A stretch of DNA of 64,000 bases, from positions 1-64,000 of the forward strand of contig SYJA01000003.1 in the NCBI GenBank assembly GCA_005798555.1. The letters are read 5' to 3'. The DNA is from Actinomycetota bacterium. Lineage in GTDB: Bacteria > Actinomycetota > Actinomycetes > S36-B12. The notes beneath the pieces were generated by a model. The model saw only the letters and a list, made by a program, of their open reading frames with translations. It was not told the DNA's origin and did not search any database. This document shows positions 59,176-64,000 of this stretch, one piece after another. The stretch's first letter is position 1, and each line of letters begins with the position of its first letter. A program made the position numbers and the translations under genes.

Positions 59176-59199
59176 GTGCCAATTGCACTTGATCGATCA
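59176..59199. promoter_or_regulatory. Palindromes in the GS / ADH-P450 divergent promoter
   Basis: TGATCGATCA (59190-59199) perfect palindrome next to GTGC-CAATT-GCAC (59176-59188). Confidence 0.35.
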
Positions 59200-59286
59200 T
59201 TAATACCGGGCTAAATGTAGTGTTCCACTTGGCCGGCAACGGGCATTCCAGCATTTTTCCATCGTATTTGGCGAGTAGGGAGACAA

Positions 59287-60261
59287 ATGCGAGCCGTCAT
59301 CTTGACCGCACCGGGTACACCGCTCGGCATCCAGGAGGTGCCGACGCCGACCGCAGATCCGGGCGGGGTTGTTGTTGACGTACTGGCCTGCGGGGTCTGC
59401 CATTCGGATCTGCACGCGGCCGCCGGCGACTACCCGACCGCACTGCCTATTACCTTGGGCCATGAGGTTGCAGCCATGCATCCAAAGCTTGGCCCGGTCT
59501 TGGTTTATGCCTGCTGGGGTTGTCGCAAACCAGACTGCTGGGCCTGTTCCTCGAAGCAAGAGATGATCTGCCCCAATGCCACCGAGGCCGGGCTTTTTCG
59601 CGATGGCGGGTATGCCGAAAAGATGTTGGTACCGGACGAGTACTACCTGATCCCCATCGGCGACCTTGACCCGGCGCGCACCGCGCCACTGGCGTGCGGT
59701 GGCCTCACTGCTTACCGAGCCGTAGATCACACGCTGGCCACCTTGGCTGCCGCCCCACATCCCCGGGCCCTTGTTATCGGCGCCGGCGGGTTGGGCCAAT
59801 TCGCCCTGCAATTCGCCAAGATTCGCTCGGCTGCCCAGGTGGTCGTTGTTGATGCCGCACCGGAGAAGCGTGCCCTCGCACTAGCCCTCGGCGCGGACGC
59901 TGCCGTAGCACCCGGTGAAGTCGAGGGCACCTTTCATGCGGTGATCGACTTTGTCGGAGCAGAGCAAACTTTGCAGACCGCACGTGACCACGTGGCGCGC
60001 CAGGGGATCGCGGTCGTGGTTGGGCTCTATGGTGGCGCCATCCCGTTCGGCTTCGGATTGGTGCCGCATGAGGCCAGGTTCATGTCATCAATTTGGGGCA
60101 CCCGCGACCAACTTGCTGACCTAGTTGCGTTAGCGCAGCAGCACGACCTGCACTCCGAGATCGAGGTGGTTGCGCTCGAGGACGCCCAGTTGGCCCATGA
60201 CCGACTGCAGCGCGGCGAGGTTTCCGGCCGATTCGTGATCGTCCCCGGGGCACCCGAGTGA
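59287..60261 (+). CDS. Zinc-type alcohol dehydrogenase family protein
   Basis: ACGVCHSDLHAAAGDYPTALPITLGHE; YACWGCRKPDCWACSSKQEMICPNA; VIGAGGLGQFALQFAK. Confidence 0.92.
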   Translation: MRAVILTAPGTPLGIQEVPTPTADPGGVVVDVLACGVCHSDLHAAAGDYPTALPITLGHEVAAMHPKLGPVLVYACWGCRKPDCWACSSKQEMICPNATEAGLFRDGGYAEKMLVPDEYYLIPIGDLDPARTAPLACGGLTAYRAVDHTLATLAAAPHPRALVIGAGGLGQFALQFAKIRSAAQVVVVDAAPEKRALALALGADAAVAPGEVEGTFHAVIDFVGAEQTLQTARDHVARQGIAVVVGLYGGAIPFGFGLVPHEARFMSSIWGTRDQLADLVALAQQHDLHSEIEVVALEDAQLAHDRLQRGEVSGRFVIVPGAPE

Positions 60262-61487
60262 CGATCGAGTCTCTGCCCGACATCACAGATCCGGCGGTTT
60301 ATGAACGCGGAATACCACATGCGACTTTCGCTCGGCTAAGGCAGCAATCACCTGTTGCCGAACTCACTTATGCCGGCAAGCCTTACTGGGCGGTCACCCG
60401 CTACCGGGATCTGCTCACCGTCACCCGCGATGCATTCACCTACTCCAGCGCCAAGGATTTCGTCAATCTTTGGGATCTAACCGAGGAGGCCAAGGCCGTC
60501 CGCCGCTCGATAATTGAAACGGATCCGCCGGAGCATGTGCGCCTTAGACGGCTCGGCATGCCAGCCTTCACCGGCCGCCGGGTGCGTTCCTACGAGGACG
60601 CAACCCGGGCAATCACGGTTCAAATCCTCCAGCAGGCTCTTCGGCAGGGCGACATTGACGTCGTACATTCCATTTCCGCACCGCTGCCTATCCGGGTCAT
60701 CGTCGATATTTTGGGGGTGCCCGCGTCGGATACCGACTTCATGGTGCAGTTGAGCGATGAGCTAGTTGACGGCGTCGACCTCCCGGCAGCTGCCTATGGC
60801 AATGTGACGCCACTTGAACTACTGCCATTTAACTCCCCCGCCGCCCATGCCCTCTTCGAATATGCCAAGGATATCGGCGACAGGCGTCGCGCCGACCCGC
60901 ACGATGACCTGGTCTCAACCCTCGTACACTCAAAGGTCGACGGTGATCAGCTAACCGAGAATGAATTCGCGAACATGTTCCAGGTACTTGTTTTCGCCGG
61001 AAACGAAACCACCCGAACCGCTATCAGCAACGGCGTACAGCAGTTCATGCAGCACCCGGACCAGTTGGAGCTGCTCTATCAAAGACCAGAGCTGGTGGAA
61101 AATGCGGTCGAAGAGATCATTCGTTATGCCACGCCTGTTATCCACATGCGGCGCACCGCCACCCGCGACACAGTACTTGCCGGTGTGCCGATCGCAGGTG
61201 GTGACAAAGTCGTGATCTGGTACGCGTCGGCTAACTTTGATGAAACGGTATTTAATACCCCACTGACCTTCGACATATCGCGTCCGGTGCGACCCAAGCA
61301 GGTCGCCTTCGGAGCCCAGGGCCCGCACCACTGCTTGGGGGCCCCGCTCGCTCGCCTTGAGATCAGGGTGCTACTGGAAGAACTGATCCGGCTGCGGGTT
61401 AGATTCACCGCCAACGGCGAGGCGGTGCGGACCCGCTCCAATTTCGTCAACGGAATCCTGAAGTTGCCCGCCCTTATTTCAACTTGA
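60258..61487 (+). CDS. Cytochrome P450
   Basis: VLVFAGNETTRT I-helix, ENAVEEIIRY ExxR, FGAQGPHHCLGAPLARLE heme motif; GTG overlaps ADH stop. Confidence 0.96.
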   Translation: MTIESLPDITDPAVYERGIPHATFARLRQQSPVAELTYAGKPYWAVTRYRDLLTVTRDAFTYSSAKDFVNLWDLTEEAKAVRRSIIETDPPEHVRLRRLGMPAFTGRRVRSYEDATRAITVQILQQALRQGDIDVVHSISAPLPIRVIVDILGVPASDTDFMVQLSDELVDGVDLPAAAYGNVTPLELLPFNSPAAHALFEYAKDIGDRRRADPHDDLVSTLVHSKVDGDQLTENEFANMFQVLVFAGNETTRTAISNGVQQFMQHPDQLELLYQRPELVENAVEEIIRYATPVIHMRRTATRDTVLAGVPIAGGDKVVIWYASANFDETVFNTPLTFDISRPVRPKQVAFGAQGPHHCLGAPLARLEIRVLLEELIRLRVRFTANGEAVRTRSNFVNGILKLPALIST

Positions 61488-63072
61488 ACCGCTGCAGTTT
61501 GCCAGTTGCTGTCTTCGGGAGTTCGTCAACGAACTCAATCTCCCGCGGGTATTTATAAGGTGAGATGGCGGCCTTCACGAAACCTTGTAACTCATGTACG
61601 AGCCCGTCGGAGGCGGTCGCGTTAGGGGTAAGGACCACGAACGCTTTTACGATCATCCCCCGTGCCTCATCAGGCTTACCGACTACCGCAACCTCCTGAA
61701 TGGCAACATGTCCCATGAGTGCGGACTCCACTTCAGGTGCGGCGATGTTGTAACCACTCGAGACGATGATGTCGTCGGCCCGAGCTTGGTAGAAGAAGTA
61801 CCCATTTTCGTCCTTGATGTAGACGTCGCCGGTCACGTTCCAGCCAGCACGCACATAGTCGCGCTGCCGATCGTCATTTAGGTAGCGGCAGCCGGTTGGC
61901 CCTTTGACGACAAGGCGCCCGGGCTGCCCTGGTGGCATTGGGTTGAAATCGTCATCAACCACATCCGCGAGATACCCTGGCACCCCCTTACCTGTCGACC
62001 CCGGCACGATCTGCGACCCGGTGGCAGAGATGAACACGTGCAGCATCTCGGTGGCACCGATGCCGTCAACCAACGCCTGCCCGGTGGCCGCATGCCAGGC
62101 CCGCCAAGTGGGCTCGGGCAGGGTTTCCCCGGCCGAAACGCAAACCCGAAGGCTGGACAGATCTACCTCCCCGACACTTGGCAGCATGGCCCGATACGCG
62201 GTCGGCGCGGTGAAGAGGCAGGTGACCCGATGGCGCTCAATGGCTTTCAGGAGCAGCGGCGGGGCTGCTGACTCGAGCAACAGGGAGCTTGCTCCAAATC
62301 GCAGCGGGAATACCAGCAATGCGCCCAGCCCGAAGGTGAAGGCAAACGGCGGGCTGCCCGCGAAGACATCTGCGGGCGTTGGTTGCACTATTGACGCGCA
62401 AAAAGAGTCAGCAATCGCCAGCACGTCTCGATGAAAATGCATGGTTGCCTTAGGTTTTCCGGTGGTGCCGGATGTGAATGCCAGCATGCAGACATCATCA
62501 GCGGCCGTGTCCACCGGCACGTGACTACCTGCGGCACCAATCACCAACTGGTCTAGATCATTTGCATGCGTGCTGCCATAGGTCACTGTCACACCGGGAA
62601 AATTGGACACCGCAGCCCATTCATCGACGAAACGGTGGTCAACAAGGGCGAACTGCACCTGCGCGATGTCGACAATTTTCTCCAACTCCCCGGCGCGCAG
62701 CAATGGCATCGTGGTTACCGCCACGGCTCCGACGCGAATCACTGCCAGCCAGGTGACCGCCAGCCAAGGGTTGTTCGGCCCGCGCAGCAGCACCCGATTA
62801 CCGGGCACTACCCCCAAGCCCACCAGCACATTCGCGGTCCTTTGCACCCGGTCAACGAGTTGGTCGTAGGTCCAAGACTGCTCCCCATCAAGGAGGGCGC
62901 AGCCCTGGCCGCCAAATCTGGCTATCGAACCGTCCAGCAGCTCGGCCGCGCAATTAAGTCGATCGGGATAGCGCTCGGTCAACCAGGCTTCGTTGAACTC
63001 GGGCCACTGATCAGCCGGGGGGAGGTTGTCGCGGGTAAATGAGTCAAGGTGCGCAGATGGGGTCAAGCTCAC
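61474..63072 (-). CDS. AMP-dependent acyl/aryl-CoA ligase (benzoate-CoA-ligase-like)
   Basis: LAFTSGTTGKPKATMHFHRD; DGIGATEMLHVFIS; SGYNIAAPEVE; PKTATGKLQRFKLK. GTG 63072 preferred because the long ORF start overlaps a terminator-like hairpin. Confidence 0.92.
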   Translation of the reverse strand: MSLTPSAHLDSFTRDNLPPADQWPEFNEAWLTERYPDRLNCAAELLDGSIARFGGQGCALLDGEQSWTYDQLVDRVQRTANVLVGLGVVPGNRVLLRGPNNPWLAVTWLAVIRVGAVAVTTMPLLRAGELEKIVDIAQVQFALVDHRFVDEWAAVSNFPGVTVTYGSTHANDLDQLVIGAAGSHVPVDTAADDVCMLAFTSGTTGKPKATMHFHRDVLAIADSFCASIVQPTPADVFAGSPPFAFTFGLGALLVFPLRFGASSLLLESAAPPLLLKAIERHRVTCLFTAPTAYRAMLPSVGEVDLSSLRVCVSAGETLPEPTWRAWHAATGQALVDGIGATEMLHVFISATGSQIVPGSTGKGVPGYLADVVDDDFNPMPPGQPGRLVVKGPTGCRYLNDDRQRDYVRAGWNVTGDVYIKDENGYFFYQARADDIIVSSGYNIAAPEVESALMGHVAIQEVAVVGKPDEARGMIVKAFVVLTPNATASDGLVHELQGFVKAAISPYKYPREIEFVDELPKTATGKLQRFKLK

Positions 63073-63102
63073 CGCGGTGTCATCTCCCTGGGATCGCAAT
63101 GA

Positions 63103-63137
63103 GAAAGGGGCGGGCTCATCAAGCACCCGCCCCTTTC
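63103..63137. terminator. Strong terminator-like hairpin
   Basis: GAAAGGGGCGGG (63103-63114) / CCCGCCCCTTTC (63126-63137), perfect 12-bp stem. Confidence 0.85.
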
Positions 63138-63151
63138 CTTTTCGCAAGTGG

Positions 63152-64000
63152 TTAGCTCACGAAGTTATGCACCGCGTCGTAGTTCTCACTCTTCTTGCGT
63201 GTTGCGCCCACGATTAGGCCCACCACGAAGAGCACGAATGGCGACAGGACAAGAATCCAGCCGGTCACGTTCATCTCCCATGGACCACCCTCGCCGGCGG
63301 AGGTGCCGGAGAACAGGTTGAAGCGGCTCATCAGCATGTATTCGCCGATCGCCAACCCGATGATTGCCAAGATTGGCGCAATCAGGGTGTTCCAGGGCCG
63401 AGTGTCTTCCTTGGTGCGACGGAAGTAAACGATCACCGAGATACTCACCATGATTTCGGTGAGCACGATGGCCAGTACCGCAACCGCGCCGAACCAGAAG
63501 AACATATGAACGATCGGGTCCAGATTGAACAGGATGAAGATGACCGTGATCGCTACCGCCAAGATACTGACCACGATGGTCGCAATCCACGGTGCCTGGG
63601 CCCTGTTTGTGCGATCTAGTACCTTAGGCAGCACACCCGCGCGTCCCATGGCAAAGAAATAGCGCGCCGCCGAGTTCTGCATGGCGAGGCCGCCGGCGAA
63701 CAGTGAGGTCAAGATGATCCAGCCGAAGAGTTCGCTCATCCAGGCGCCCACGTAGGTGGTCGAGGCGTTGAAGAGCACCGCCGAGGGATCAGAAAGTGGC
63801 ACCCCATCGATTGCCGTCAGCTCAAACACCTTGTTGGCGATATCGGTGGCACCAAGGCTGGTGACCAACCCAAGACCCACGATCGCGAATAATGCGGTAA
63901 TCAAGATCACCGAGATATAGGTGGCCTGAGGTACCGTCTTCTTCGGATCCTTGGACTCCTCACCGTAGATAGCGGTTGCTTCGAAGCCAATGAACGAGGC
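63152..64000 (-). CDS. APC family amino-acid/amine permease (5' end beyond window)
   Basis: Frame open to base 64000 (ASFIGFEATAIYGEESKDPKKTVPQATYISVILI...), typical APC motif; multi-TM. Confidence 0.92.
   Translation of the reverse strand, partial: ASFIGFEATAIYGEESKDPKKTVPQATYISVILITALFAIVGLGLVTSLGATDIANKVFELTAIDGVPLSDPSAVLFNASTTYVGAWMSELFGWIILTSLFAGGLAMQNSAARYFFAMGRAGVLPKVLDRTNRAQAPWIATIVVSILAVAITVIFILFNLDPIVHMFFWFGAVAVLAIVLTEIMVSISVIVYFRRTKEDTRPWNTLIAPILAIIGLAIGEYMLMSRFNLFSGTSAGEGGPWEMNVTGWILVLSPFVLFVVGLIVGATRKKSENYDAVHNFVS

Noticed and set aside
59287-60261. ADH looks shortened after the LGHEV motif (LGHEVAAMHPKLGPVLVYACWGC), as if ~20 aa were deleted.
   Set aside because: The zinc-site cysteines and Rossmann fold are intact and a subfamily with a short linker of this kind is plausible; not counted as decay without an alignment.

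Overview
The window reads as Actinomycetota chromosome, moderately high GC and densely coding. I found no rRNA, tRNA, CRISPR array, transposase or prophage block. Conserved core blocks: (i) rlmB-cysS-PPOX-ispF-ispD-carD; (ii) regX3-senX3 / phoU-mshA-YbjN-gpmA; (iii) glnR-mshD-ppk-CYTH/CHAD-mutT1; (iv) glgC/glgA. Accessory content: two related gamma-glutamylation amine-catabolism modules (about 3.9-8.2 kb and 50.6-55.7 kb), then a third glutamine-synthetase-like gene paired with a class-I amidotransferase and divergent to ADH-P450, with a CoA ligase and an APC permease (57-64 kb). There is also an ABC importer-sulfatase-amidohydrolase operon (14.0-21.0 kb), a VapBC module with a clear operator-like inverted repeat, a secreted trypsin-like protease and a secreted GH5 cellulase. 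All three GS-like proteins carry Phe where GlnA has its catalytic flap Glu, which suggests amine ligases rather than ammonia-assimilating GS. Several genes show internal deletions or decay: an ALDH, a macro-domain protein, a CaiB/BaiF CoA-transferase and a CBM2 tail. Family calls come from reading motifs in the translated ORFs; no database search was run.
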